Source of the DNA: Dipteris shenzhenensis
Taxonomy: Eukaryota > Polypodiophyta > Polypodiopsida > Gleicheniales
DNA length: 64,000 bases
Assembly (NCBI GenBank): GCA_047967505.1
Contig: CM106540.1
Direction: 5' to 3' (one strand)
The notes under the pieces were generated by a model that worked only from the letters and a program-made list of their open reading frames with translations, did no database searches and was not told the origin of the DNA. The translations under genes were made by a program, and so were the position numbers. Numbering within the stretch: position 1 is the stretch's first letter; every line of letters begins with the position of its first letter. Positions 34,180 through 46,196 of the stretch are shown piece by piece.

Positions 34180-36518
34180 TTGTTTTTGGGTGGCAAAAGC
34201 ACGAAAAATGACAGTGCATTCAGTGTTGCCATTCTTATGCTTCCCCCCTCCAAAAACAAGACCCCCATGCTATTCATTGGAGACACCAAAATGAGGAGAA
34301 GGATGACGTGAGGAGTAGAGGAGCTAGCCAATGAGGGGAGGGACAGCCTTGGAGTTGCCAGCAACAAGCATGATGCAAGGAGGTGAGAAGGCAAAGAAGC
34401 AAGGAGGTGAGGAGGTGAGGAAGCAAGGAGGCGATGAGGCAAGAGGCAGTCTTGAAGGGCAACAAGAGGGTGGAGGTGGCCGAAAGAGTAAGCAGGAAAG
34501 GGAGGGATGGAGATTGCTTGTAGGAAATGCTTGGATTAATGCTACAAATGCCATTTTTTTGTGTGTGGTGTTTTGCAGCATGAAATTTTTATGGCATTTT
34601 TCTTTTTAAAAATACAAAATTGTTGTGATTAATTGCGCTACAAACAACTCAAGCCGTAAAGCACCATGGATTAGTACAACAATATACATCACAAATGGAT
34701 GCATACACTCATATACATCACCGATGGATGCATACACTTATACTCACATCAATTTCCAATATTGTATTAGATGGACCCTTAGCATATATGTGTGCATAGA
34801 AGACCATTTCCTACATTGATCCCTGATTTCATAGTTAAATTATTCCCTTTCTCACATTCTAACATGTGAAGATTTAATGTACATGCATTATGGGCACATT
34901 ATATTGCAGTTTATGACTAACTTTTTTTATGAATGCATGATACTTGTATATGGTCAAGGAAGGTATATTATCATTTTTGAATGACAACATTACTCTATGC
35001 TCCATTTTATCCTATATTAGAAACTATGATCACTAGATATTACATAAATGTATTGCTCCATTATATCCTATACTAAAAACTATTTTGACCCAAATACATA
35101 ATGCCAATTGAGGTTAGTACTGATGACAAGTGATGAAAATAATCTAATGGTATGAATGAGATCTTGTAAATTTTGGATATATAATATGGGTACTATGTTG
35201 ATTGAGCTATTTTTCTAAGGGAATATTTTCAACTTAATTACTAAATACATACTTACAATGGTGACCTGATTCCCATCTATATGTATAATCAAGTTTTACT
35301 TTGTGTTTAAAAAAAAGCTTTTGCATAAGGTTAAAATTCAAATAGTATTTATATTTTTTTAAGACTACCCATTGAGCTGGCTCCTATCCTTATATTGAAC
35401 ATGATAATGTTCATAAAGATTTTATGAATACAAATAGATAGCATTGGCTCTCTTTTTAGTGGTTGGGAATGAACCCTAAAAGTACCCTAAAATGACTATG
35501 TATTCCCTTATTTGTAGCATGGAAGTGATCATGGTAGAGTGGCATAATTCCTATTTTGCTTTTTTCATAGGTTCTTTTGCTACTCATGGTTGGCGGATAC
35601 ACCACGGCATAGATCCGAATAGATATTTGGTTTTTTGCTTCAACTTGCTTGACTAGACTTTCCTTGATGATTGTTTGATTGTGCATGATGAGTAGTCACT
35701 GGCTTAACTGATGCATTAAGTGCAATGTTTTCCTTAAAGTTTTTCATACTACAAGATACGAGTTTGCTTATATGAGTGAAAATAAAAGCTTGTTAACGCC
35801 TGGTGCATATTTTTCGTTAGATGTAGTAGGATACTAGTTATAGAGTGTCTTTGCCAATTATTTCACTTGAATCATGCTCCTCTTATGCTTGAGTTTGTGG
35901 TCACGTATTGAGTTTAACATAATAGTCTATAGGATATTGGATGAGCACTCAACATAGTGGTTAGATGCATTCATTTCTAGTTCCGATAGAACTATCATTC
36001 AGACATTGGTCATAATAGAAATATGGAGGGCTAAAATCCTTTTTTGGATCCCTAAGTTTTTTAAAGCATGGTATTGTCCAGATTACATAGGTATTTTCAC
36101 TAAGCAAAATTAATCCTTATGATGACAATGTGTTTTTTTTCTTTTGACATAGTTAGTTCTGTTTCCATGTTTTTGGATCGAATGTATGGATGATCTTCTG
36201 CAAGCATAAAAGACATGATATGTATATGTAGCACATGATCATGTTTACATATTTTCAGTCATATATTCTACATTGTGATCTATCATTATCTTGCTGTGTG
36301 GATGTTCAATCTGAGTAGTGTTTGCTTTTTTTATCGCAAATTTTATGTATTGTTGTGTCTCTACCTCTCCACAATGACTCAAATTGATAGTATGGGGATG
36401 AAAGAGAAGTTAATTGTGAGTTTCAGGCATGCCTTCATTGTTGGAATATGTTTAATTTGCTTATGATCACATCAATTGTTCCAATGATATTGAGAGGAAT
36501 AAGATGCTGGATGAGGTT
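34180..36518. other. AT-rich stretch with a purine-rich patch
   Basis: A GGAGGTGAGGAAGCAAGG-like purine patch lies at about 34290-34510, and a doubled GATGCATACACT phrase near 34697-34740. A weak palindromic relative of the array core is near 34215-34245. No gene is supported. Confidence 0.5.
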
Positions 36519-36589
36519 CTTGCTCGCTTGAAACCTATTTAATCTTGCTCGCTGATTTGGGGCTACTCGCTTTTCTCCGCTCGCTTTTT
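36519..36589 (-). repeat. AGCGAGC motif cluster, inverted relative of the one at 23.1 kb
   Basis: Read on the minus strand it has AAAAAGCGAGCGGAGAAAAG, CGAGTAGCCCCAAA and CAGCGAGCAAG, matching the layout of the copy at 23104-23152. Confidence 0.7.
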
Positions 36590-36854
36590 GGTAATCCTCT
36601 TTGAGTTGCAAGATCAAAAGTATGAACCTTTTAACAAAAGAGTGCCAAACCTATCTATATACTCCGTCATTAAATCACCCACCCAATGCTTAAAGCTATC
36701 TTACTGTTTATGTGTTTTTTCAAAAGATGGCTCTTGATTGCTTATCAAACTAGAATGCTTCGCAAAATTTTCCAAGAAATTGAAGTTTGGAATGTAGATA
36801 ACCATATTTTGATTGACAATATCTCTTCTGCCATATTGCAAAAAGTGGCATCTA

Positions 36855-37073
36855 TTAACATTCGCCTAACATGGCAAGCAAGTCTAGTATTGAAGCTAGC
36901 ACTTTGAATAAGCTTCCTTCTTTCATCACTTTTCCAACTAGTTGATTTTCTCTAGATTTATCTAGGAGTGTGCATTCATGTACATCAAAGATAACTCTAT
37001 ACTTGTGTTTTATCATTTTCTCAATTGGAAAAAGGTTCTTGCTAAGTTTAGAAACATAGATTAAACCATTCAT
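36855..37073 (-). pseudogene. Copia fragment (region before integrase)
   Basis: The frame reads YVSKLSKNLFPIEKMIKHKY, FDVHECTLLDKSRENQLVGK and KEGSLFKVLAS. It aligns by eye with the corresponding part of the copia element at 40.74-40.92 kb (KLLKNLFSVGQMIEQSY, YQLVKKAFKEGRLFRMLAS). It is the GAG-pre-integrase neighbourhood. No adjoining domains are readable on either side, so it is a short scrap on the strand opposite to that element. Confidence 0.8.
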
Positions 37074-37277
37074 TGGTCTTTTCTTTCCAGTTAAATCATT
37101 TTATGGGCTATGCCTTTCCCTCGAGTAGGATGTTATCTATAGTGCATGTTTTATTCTTGGATCCTTCTAGTTTTATGTTATCTATAACGTAGATAGAATT
37201 TTTGGATCCTTCTGATCATTTGATCTATAAACCATTTTTGATGACCTATCATATAAGATGATCTTCATGGTTTACAT

Positions 37278-37386
37278 AAAAGAGTGCTAAAAGGCACAAG
37301 ACTTGGAAACCATAGCACTAACACAAAAGAGTGCTAAAAGGCACAAGGGTTGGAAACCCTAACCCTAACCCTAACCCTAACTCTAA
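37278..37386. repeat. 47-bp duplication ending in a CCCTAA hexamer run
   Basis: AAAAGAGTGCTAAAAGGCAC occurs twice (37278 and 37325). The second copy ends in four exact CCCTAA units (37357-37380) and a CTCTAA. The hexamer is the TTAGGG type, not the TTTAGGG heptamer common in plants. Confidence 0.9.
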
Positions 37387-39332
37387 AGATTTTTGTATAT
37401 ATTAACTAATACTAGTGTACAGTTAGTGATTTTGTGGTGTTCTCTCTAGATGTTCCCTCTCTTGTCATGTCCACTCTCCTCCCCTCCCTCTCCATATATG
37501 TTCATGGTATCAAAGCTTCGTTGGGCCTTCCATTGAGGTGCCATTTTGAGATTGTGATTGAGAGGTTTTCTTTTTTCTCTTTCAGTGAGATAAATTCCAT
37601 TCATGTGAGAGATTTTTCCGTCCATTGAGAGGTCTTCATTTATTTCATTTGAGGATTTCTTTCATGAGAGAGATTGAGAGTTCAACTTTCATTCCATTGG
37701 TGAAATATTTTCCATGATATATCATTCTCTTTTGTAGAGTTTTTTTTGTAAAGCTCCTTTCACCCTTTGTTTTTCTTTCAAAAGCTCCTATATTTGATAT
37801 TTGGAGTTGAAGTTATGGTGTTTTGAAGTTCTATGTGTCTCTTTGAGAGATTTCATGAGTATCCAAATCTTTGTAAGGCTCATTTTCAATGGTTTGTAAG
37901 GGTCTCTGAGGTCTATCCTATTCTATGTAATCACTGAGACATTTAATCACTATTGCAGGAGAGAGAATTTGATTCTGAGAGGTTTTCCATTTTAGTGTGA
38001 GCGGTTGTCCATCACTGAAAGGGTGCTTGATCAAAGGCAGTCGCCAGTGACACACAACCCAGGTCTCCATGAGATCTAGCTATAAGTAGCTACATACTTC
38101 CTTGCAATACATAGGCAACTCCAGTAAGACTGTCCATGCCTATAAGCCTTCAAACAATGGCTAAGTACTCGCACACAAGCAAGGAAGCTACTAATCAACA
38201 ACAACTAGCCAGCAACAAAGAGCGACTTGGCTAGGCAACCTAGCAACTCTAGTAGACCATACAAACTGCTCTACAACGAACCCAGTATTGCTTAGCCAGG
38301 AGCAAACAAACTCATTGCCCAGGCATAATACTACAAAAGACTCCTACAATGCCCTAGTAGTGCAGCAATACATGACACACAAAAGAAACGAGACTCGTAA
38401 GCCCAAACTCAAGCATCTACCAATGGGTTACTCTTTGCAACTATGAGGACTTCCACAATCAAGCACTACAATGTCCACACAAGTGGATAGCAGTCTTGAA
38501 TGACCTAGCCAAGACCCTATATAATGTTGCACAGCCACCATCGCCAACCTCAACATAATGCAGGCCTTCCACGCCAGCCATGCAACTACAATGACCTTCT
38601 ATGCACATTGCACAAAACATAGAATTGACCTAGCCTCAACCTCGACTCAGCGTCACTCCAAGCAATGATGGCCCAAAAGCCTCATACACAAACTAGCCTA
38701 TGCTCCAACACAAAGATGGACAAGACAATGGAATAATCGACGAAATCTAAAAATTTTGGAGCATCATTATAGATTTTGTTGAATTTTCTACCTTGTCACC
38801 TTGGGTGGCATTACCCTTGGGATTGGTCAAGAAGTTGACCAATCAACCTACCATGACAACAGACGTCGACTACCACCTCATCTTTCACATGTCACCCTTA
38901 CATGTCAGCAATGCCACCTCAACTACCACATCAGCACAGTGAATCAGTAGTGCCATATGGTACACAATAAAATCCAGGTACACTTACCCCTCATTAGGCA
39001 CACTATGAACCTTGCATGTACACCCACCTCCCACACCACAGTGCCCCTTTGTCCTTTTTTGCCCCTCCACCTAGATCAAGTCGTATCTCTTGATCCAAGA
39101 GGAATTTGAGGGTGCTCCAAAAAGGAAAATCGCTCAATTTTTTGTGCTCTATGTGCATCAAATTTCAACACTTGTATCACAAACATTTTAGCCTTGGTAT
39201 CAAATCCACTTCTTGCACACATTGAAGCCTATACATCGACGCATCTAACCCCACACCTAAAAGGAAAAGAAACTTTCTCACTTTTCATCAAATGACTATT
39301 TCTTGCATCATCTATACCACTACAACCTCAAT

Positions 39333-40330
39333 TTGGAGGCATCTGCTAAGTTAGACAATTCCAACTACAACACATGGAAATATTGAATGATGACCATCCT
39401 TGGACTTCAAGACAAATGGGACACTGTAGATGGCTGTACACCTAGACCATCTAAGTAACCCATAGCAACAACTCCCACCGTTGCCGCAACAACACAAGAA
39501 GAAGGGTCTACACTTGCACCAACTATATCCACACCTGTAGTAGATCCTATCATTGCCCAAGCACAAGCATATTGGGACAGAAAGACAAATATGCATACCA
39601 TTTGATTAAGAAAAATAAGCAAGATGTCATGCTTGGTGAAGAAGCATGGGATATGTTTGTAGCTCTTTACGAGTCTAAGAACACTTCTAAGATTCTCACC
39701 CTGAGAAACCAGATCAACCAGAGTTTTTGTAACAGCAATGAAATTGGCAATGCTTATGTACTTAGGATCAAGGATTACAACAATCAACTTGCTGCAACAT
39801 GATAGACTATCAAGTCTACAGAGATGGTTCAAGTCATCCTGAATGGACTAGGAGAGAGATACGAGAATCTAGTCTAGATTATAGTCATTCAAAGGCAAAT
39901 TCCAACACTCAAGCCATTCAGGATGTTGCTTGGTGAAGAGCTGAGGACTCAAACCATTCAAGTGTTGCTTGGTGAAGAACTAAGGACTCAAGCTATCAAA
40001 GGAAAATTCAACACGGGAAGAATTACAATCAGCGTTGCTTGGTGAAGAGCTGAGGACTCAAGCCATTCAAGCATGGAAACATCATTCCAATGATTAGACA
40101 TTCACAGCCTTAGATAGAGGTAGAGGTAGAGCGGTCATTAGCATCAACAACGTCATCCACAGTAGTATCACCATCAGCATCCCATAGGATATCATTCCAA
40201 TAGAGGGATATTTAAAGGAAGAGGGAACACATCCACCAACATGTCAAACATTCAGTGCAACATGCAACTACTATCATAAGTTTGCACACTATGAAAGAGA
40301 TTGCCGCAAGAAGTAGTATGACCAAGGAGG
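39333..40330 (+). pseudogene. Copia 2 gag remnant
   Basis: Gag forms the virus-like particle and binds RNA. Readable parts are LDNSNYNTWKY, MMTILGLQDKWDTVDG, AYWDRKDKYAYHLIKKNKQD (39572 frame), VALYESKNTSKILTLRNQIN and MVQVILNGLGERYENLV. A segment containing TTGCTTGGTGAAGA and GAGGACTCAA occurs three times between 39925 and 40075. The zinc knuckle reads CNYYHKFAHYERDC, so the second cysteine of CX2CX4HX4C is replaced by tyrosine. Several stops and frame changes rule out a working protein. Confidence 0.82.
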
Positions 40331-40539
40331 TCAGTCTAGCAGCAATAGAGGGAATTTCCATGGAAGAGGAAATCATCGTGGTGGACATCCAAGTCATAGC
40401 CATTATGCCAATGAACCTCACACAATGTATCTTGCAAGTGAAGACATGCAAAACACTAACACAATGTACATTGACATTGATTGTGAATCCATGCAAAACA
40501 CTAACACAATGTACATTCACATTGATTGTGAATCCATGA

Positions 40540-41750
40540 ACATATGAATCAAGATCCTTGGTACATTGATAGTGGTGCATCATCTCACATGACAAAGCAT
40601 CTGTAATGGTTTATGGAGATGAAACCATTAGAAGGACTGAAGAACATTATCTACATTATAGATGACACACCAAATCTAGTTCAAGAAAAAGGCATTGTCC
40701 CTACTATGAACAATTTCACTGGTATGGAAGGATTGGTGAAAGATGTACTCTGTGGTCCAAAGCTTTTAAAAAACCTCTTTTCAGTTGGGCAAATGATAGA
40801 ACAGAGCTATTAAGTCATCTTCAATGGGGATGAATGCATAATTAGGGATAAATCCAAAGGATATCAGCTAGTGAAAAAAGCATTCAAGGAAGGACGCTTG
40901 TTCAGGATGCTAGCTTCAATACCAAACTTGTATGCCATGTCAGCTCAATAGCAACCCATGCCACTTTCTGCAATATGGCATAAGAGATATGGTCATCTTA
41001 ATTTCAAAGCTTAATACAATTGAGAAATCAAAACATGGCACTAGGCATTCCAAAACTACAATTTCTTGGAAAATCTTATAAGGCACGTTGCTTTGGAAAA
41101 CAAAAGAGAGAAAAATTTGGGACAAGCACCTCTCAAGCAAGAGGTATTCTTGATTTGATTCATACAAATGTATAGAGTTATGCACAGACCCGTAGCATGA
41201 TATTGTTGGGCATATTGTTTGAAGGTGAAATCTAAAATCTTTTCTAGATTTCAAGAATTCAAAGCCATAGTGAACTACATAGGCAAAAAGATCAAATAGA
41301 GGAGATGAATACATGTCTTCAACATTCATGTGTTTTTGCAGAAGTAATGGAATTCAAAGGTCATTCACATGTGTAGATACTCCTCAACAGAACGCAATAG
41401 CTGAAAGGAAGAATGTGACTTTAGTAGATAGTGCTAGAGCAATGCTCAGTGAGAAGTATCTTCCAAATCAATATTGGGTAGAGGCAATTCACATTGTAAA
41501 CTACTTGCTTAATCGGCTTCCTATTGAACTGATTTAGGGTATGACACTTTATAAGGCATTCACTGGACAAGCCATGCATAAGGCATCCATGCATATTTGG
41601 TTGCATAGCATATGCCTACATACATATGCAGAAAGTTGGATGTGAAGTCACATAAATGTATCATGGTTAGCTATGGTGAAGAGAGCAAAGCATACAAGTT
41701 GTATGATCCCATCAATCAAAAGATCATAATCTTTAATTTTTCATGAAGAA
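40540..41750 (+). pseudogene. Copia 2 protease and integrase remnant
   Basis: The protease active-site region reads DPWYIDSGASSHMTKHL (near 40555-40605), followed by KLLKNLFSVGQMIEQSY and IWHKRYGHLNF. The integrase part includes DTPQQNAIAERKNVTLVDSA and YWVEAIHIVNYLLNRLP (41313-41537) and GEESKAYKLYDPINQKII. Many stops lie between these blocks. Just before the protease, a 45-bp stretch (MQNTNTMYI-IDCES) is duplicated in tandem (about 40446-40535). Confidence 0.82.
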
Positions 41751-41976
41751 CCAGAATGGAAAAAATCAAATACATAGGAGATGGTCACACTGATTACTCA
41801 GTCACCTATAGAGAAGGTTGATGAAGAGCCCATGAAGAAGATCAAGAATTTCCAAAGAATCCACTAGAAGAGTAGCAACTCAAACACTCTACCATAGAAA
41901 GCAAACCACTAGTAAGGTTGACATATGCTCAAAAATGCAAGTCAATTTAGATTTAAACCACTAATAATATGCTCTT

Positions 41977-42375
41977 ATGATTACCATCACGGTTACAGAA
42001 GAGCTAGTGTACTTTGAGGATGCAGATGGCAACCCAGAATGGCAAACTGCTATGAATGAAGAAATGGATTCTTGGTACAAAAACAACGCTTGGGATTTAT
42101 GTGACCTTCAACAAGGAAATAACGCCATTGCAAACAAATGGGTTTACAAAGTGAAGGACAATCTAGATGGAAGCATTGAAAGATACAAAGCTAGACTAGT
42201 TGTAAAAGGTTTTACACAACAATATGGTCAAGATTATAATGAGACTTATGATCTAGTAGCAAACATGGAATCCATAATATTTTTTATTTTTTATATCACT
42301 TGCGACACTCCTTAGATGGGATGTGTACCAGGTACATGTCAAAAATGGTTTTCTCAATGGTTCCCTAGATGAGAA
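41977..42375 (+). pseudogene. Copia 2 reverse transcriptase, N-terminal part
   Basis: An open frame holds EWQTAMNEEMDSWYKNNAWD, NKWVYKVKDNLDGSIERYKA and RLVVKGFTQQYGQDYNETY, the standard start of copia RT. It shifts frame near 42290 (ATLLRWDVYQVHVKNGFLNG) and stops before the catalytic YVDD. Confidence 0.88.
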
Positions 42376-44203
42376 AGTGCTTTGCAACTTTTCCAACAAA
42401 TGATCGAGGAGGGTATGCAACCAAACCAGGCTGGCTTTATCTGTGTCTTGAAAGCATGTTGTAGCATAACAACCCTTAATCAAGGCAAAATTTTTCATAT
42501 ATTTACTATTGAAATTGGTTTTGAATCCAATGTACATGTTATCAACACTATAATTGACATGTATGCCAAGTGTGGTAGCCTTGAGGATTCCTGTTAGGTA
42601 TTTGAAAGATTTACAAAGAGGGATGTTGCGACATGGAATGTGATGATTGCAGGCTATGTTCAGCATGGCTAGAGAGAGATGGCACTCCAAATCTTCTAGC
42701 ATATGCGACTTGAGGAAGTGCATCTAGAGCAGGCAACACATGTCTGTGTTTTAAAAGCTTGTTCCATGATGGCTGCCCTTGATCAGGGCAAGCTTGTTCA
42801 TGTTGACATAATTGAAAGTGGTTTCGAGTCAGACATAATTATCAGCAACACCCTTATTGACATGTATGTGAAATGTGCATACCTTGAGGATGCATATGTT
42901 TTGTTTAGCCTTCTACCAAAAAAGGATTTGATAACATGGAATGCCATGATAGGACGTTATGCCATGGGCATTATCAGGATGTTCTCCATTTTTTCACCAA
43001 ATGCAATAGGAACACATCAAGCTAGACCTTGTAACCTTTGTTTGTATCTTGAAAGCATTCAACAATATAGCAGAGCAAAGTCAAGTGGAGTTGATACATG
43101 CCTTTATTAGTGAAAGCGGATTTGAGTCAAATCTCTTGGTTTGCAACAGCCTTATTGCCATGTATGGAAAATGTGGGAGCCTTAGTAATGCACAAATACT
43201 ATTTGATGGATTGATTAAGCGAGATGCAATGACATTGAATACGATGGTGGCAGCCTATTCTCAGCATGGGTATAGTCAAGAGGCCCTCCAGCTATTTTAG
43301 CAATGTGAGTATGAGAACATGAAGCTAGACAATAACAACTATGTCTCCATCCTCAAAGCTTGTTCCACAATAGCAGCCCTAGATTAGGGAAAGTTTATTC
43401 ATTCCCACCTCATTCAAATAGGTTATGAGGTAAATGTAGTGGTTTGTAACACCCTCATTGACATGTATGCTAAATGTAGTAGCATAAAAGATGCCTGCAA
43501 TGTGTTCAAAGCAATGCCAAGACGAGAGCTAGTCACATGGAATGCAATGATCGCAAGGTTTTCCCAGCATAGGAGGTTGCATAAGCTAGCCCTACAATAT
43601 TTTAACAATATGCAAGCAGAAGGTGTGAAGCCAAATAATGTGACATTTGTCTCTCTTCTCTCGATGTGTAGTCATGCCATCCTATTAAATTATGGTTGTC
43701 ACTATTTCAATTCCATGGCAGCTTGTCATGGCATTGTACCCACACTTGAACATTATAACTCTATGGTTGACCTTCTTTGCTGTGTAGGATGTTTAACTAT
43801 GGCAGAAGACTTGCTTATAACCATGCCATGTTACCACAACAGCATGGGATGGATATCTTTGCTTGGCCATTGCAGAACACACATCGATCTTGAGCTAGGA
43901 GAGCGATGCCTTGATCACATCATTACTCTTGATGGTAGAAATGCTACTGCTTATACACTCTTATGTAACCTCTCTGCTCATGCCAGCATGTCGGAGGAGG
44001 AAAACAGAGTAGAAGAAGAAAGATTAGGTGTGAACTCATGGAAGGAACCATGTAAAGCCATTACTGAGGTCAGAAGTAGTCTGCAAGCTTTCACAATGGG
44101 AGACAAGAGCCACACACAAAGTGATGATGTTTATGCGAAGCTACACAAACTAAGCGCACAAATGAAGGAGGAAGGATACATGCCCTCAGGAATCAATGCT
44201 TAG
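42376..44203 (+). pseudogene. PPR protein gene remnant (PLS class, E/E+ end, no DYW)
   Basis: PPR proteins bind organelle RNAs and guide editing, splicing or stability. Repeats follow one another: ALQLFQQMIEEGMQPNQAGF, NTIIDMYAKCGSLED, RDVATWNVMIAGYVQHG, NTLIDMYVKCAYLEDA, KDLITWNAMIGRY, NSLIAMYGKCGSLSNA, AAYSQHGYSQEALQLF, and the final open part (43439-44203) with VTWNAMIARFSQH, HYNSMVDLLCCVGCL and the E/E+ phrases GDKSHTQSDDVYAKLHKLSA. The frame ends EEGYMPSGINA where DYW-class proteins continue. Stops (for example at 42595, 42672, 42699, 43298 and 43387) and a frame change near 42990 break it. The 5' part is cut off by the copia 2 fragment. Organelle targeting cannot be judged because the N-terminus is missing. 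Confidence 0.92.
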
Positions 44204-44603
44204 GGAGTATTCGAAAAGTGTAAGGAACAAGTCTTTGATATTTTAAAAAATTTATGATGTGTGACACACTCAAGAAAAGATAGCACATTGCCTCAAAGCT
44301 CAATCTTTTGTAGCGGAGCAACTCTTTCCCTTGTGGGAACCAACTATCTAAACTTTATCAACAACACATGGATGAACTTCATGCTACAATATAGAGGCCT
44401 ACTTGCTAGAACCAAAATCCCACACCAGAAATAAGATCACACTCAATATGTGCACACAAGGAAACCCAGGTCCAGTTAAGTTCTAGAGAATCACATAGCG
44501 AAATAGACAGCCATAAGTCACATATATATCACGCTCCAATCGAGGGGATTTGGCACATTTTCTCACATAGAAGATACCCCACACCCCATGAGCATGTGGG
44601 ATG
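44204..44603. other. Spacer between PPR remnant and gypsy element
   Basis: No gene is seen. It ends in the CCCAT target duplication of the gypsy element. Confidence 0.6.
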
Positions 44604-44608
44604 CCCAT

Positions 44609-45915
44609 TGTTGTCTCTATTTTACCCAAGTGCAGGTTCCGAGGGTGTTGGTCACCTACAGTCGTGTCATTGCTCATTGTAGCATAGGTGTTCACAAGTG
44701 TAGCATAGGTCCTCGGGTCGTGTTTTGGTGAGAGGTGTAGGCTAAAGCGTGGAAACCAGATCTCATGCACGCATGAATGAGAAAGAGGGCTTGATTATAA
44801 CGATTGATGGAGGCTCGCGCCTCCACAGGAGTTCAAGGGTTTAGAAGGGGATTTCAAAGTTCAAAAGGGGGACAAGATTGAGAGATCTAGCTAGGAGTTC
44901 CAGGGTTCAGAGGGGGTTGCAAGGTTTAGGAGGACTCCAAGGTTGAGGAGTGGAGAGCTAGTCTCCTTCGCGGATTCGAGGGGTAAGGGTTGAGGAGGAG
45001 GGAGGGAGGAGGAGGAGGAGGAGGGAGGAGGAGGAGAAGGGAGGAGGAGGAGGGAGGAAGGAAGAGGAGGAGGAGAGAAGAGGAGGAGGAGGAGGAGAAG
45101 GGAGGAGGAGGAGGAGGAGGGAGGACGGAGGAGGAAGGAGAAGGAGATGGGAGGAGGAGGAGGAAGGAGGAGGAGGAGGAGGGAGGAGGAGGGAGGAGGA
45201 GGAGGGGGGAGGAGGAGGTTGGGGGAGGAGGAGATGGAGGAGAAGGATGAGGGAGGAGGAGGAGGAGGAGGGAGGAAGAGGGAGGAAGAGGGAGGAAAGA
45301 TGAGGAGGAGGGAGTACAAGGGTAGAGAGTGCAAGGGTAAGGGCATGCTAGAACACGATAGTGTAAGAGAGCATGGACGCAATGGAGATCAATCGCATGA
45401 ACACAATAGTGAGCTTGAACACTGAACCCCAAAGAATGGGAGCTTCATTCCATTGAGAGATATTTATACATGTTGGTCTCTACACAATCCATAGGTACCT
45501 CCATGGTGGGACCTCTTTTGTAGGATACCTTTTGGACAGGAGTCCCTCCACTTTTGGGGGGGACCTTTTGGGTCTCTACACAAAGTGGGGGGACTTTTTG
45601 GGTCTCTACACAAAGTGGGGGAACTTTTGGGTCTCTACACAAAGTGGAGGGACTTTTTGGGTCTCTACACAGTGGATAGGCTTTTAGTATTTCTCTCTCT
45701 AGATTTAGTCTTTCTCTCTCTAAATCCTGATTTTGCAAGTATGATTGGATCTTTTCTAGAGAGGAGTTTTGCTATCCTCATCCTTTAAGATGTATCATAC
45801 GATCTTTTAGGCTCAAGATATTACAAGTGGAGCTTTGCCGCTACTCTACACACACAACGCTCTCATAGTTGTTGTCCTAAACTGCACTTCTGGCCTTGTT
45901 GCCATAGGGTTAACA
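44609..45915 (-). repeat. Left (3') LTR of the gypsy element
   Basis: Read on the minus strand it begins TGTTAACCC. It contains a row of five GGGTCTCTACACAAAGTGG-like units (about 45565-45675) and a TATA-like box (TGTATAAATATCTC, near 45470). A pure purine tract on the plus strand (about 44990-45310, GGAGGA and GGAAGA) follows, and it ends GAGACAACA. The long frames in the purine tract are artefacts. Confidence 0.92.
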
Positions 45916-46196
45916 ACTCCCTTGGACTTATTTGATTACCCATCCTCGGGTTATGGTTGGGTCTGCAGACAATGTTGTGATGCGGCTGTCTTTACCCAAT
46001 GAGTATGGTAAAGATGGCGGCGGTGATAGATGGATCTAGCTTCTTGTCGATCTTTTCCTTGTTATCCACGAACACAGTAGATTGCTTGCTCAGTTTTTAA
46101 GAAGCCAGTGTCAACCATTTCTTCAAACAAACACACATAATGCCCTTGAAGAGATATGGCTCTTTGAAAGAGGGGACTTATTGTTTGAGCATCTAT

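Larger units (their letters stand above)
37505..42375 (+). mobile_element. Decayed Ty1/copia element 2, truncated in RT
   Basis: A primer-site-like TGGTATCAAAGC (37505-37516, one mismatch to the tRNA-iMet site) follows a TGTTCA that could end an LTR. A long leader of about 1.8 kb comes next. Then gag, protease, integrase and the first part of RT are readable in order, all broken by stops and frame changes. RT text ends near 42375 and PPR-protein text starts at once, with no RNase H and no 3' LTR. The element is old and inactive. The strand and order are certain; the left boundary is inferred. Confidence 0.85.

Noticed and set aside
34158-34609. Leu/Ser/Pro-rich frames near 34.4 kb
   Set aside because: Composition of the purine-rich patch; no protein features.
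44891-45432. Long Ser/Pro-rich or Arg/Glu/Gly-rich frames in the GGA tract (also 51043-51585)
   Set aside because: Low-complexity purine tract inside LTRs is open in all frames by composition.
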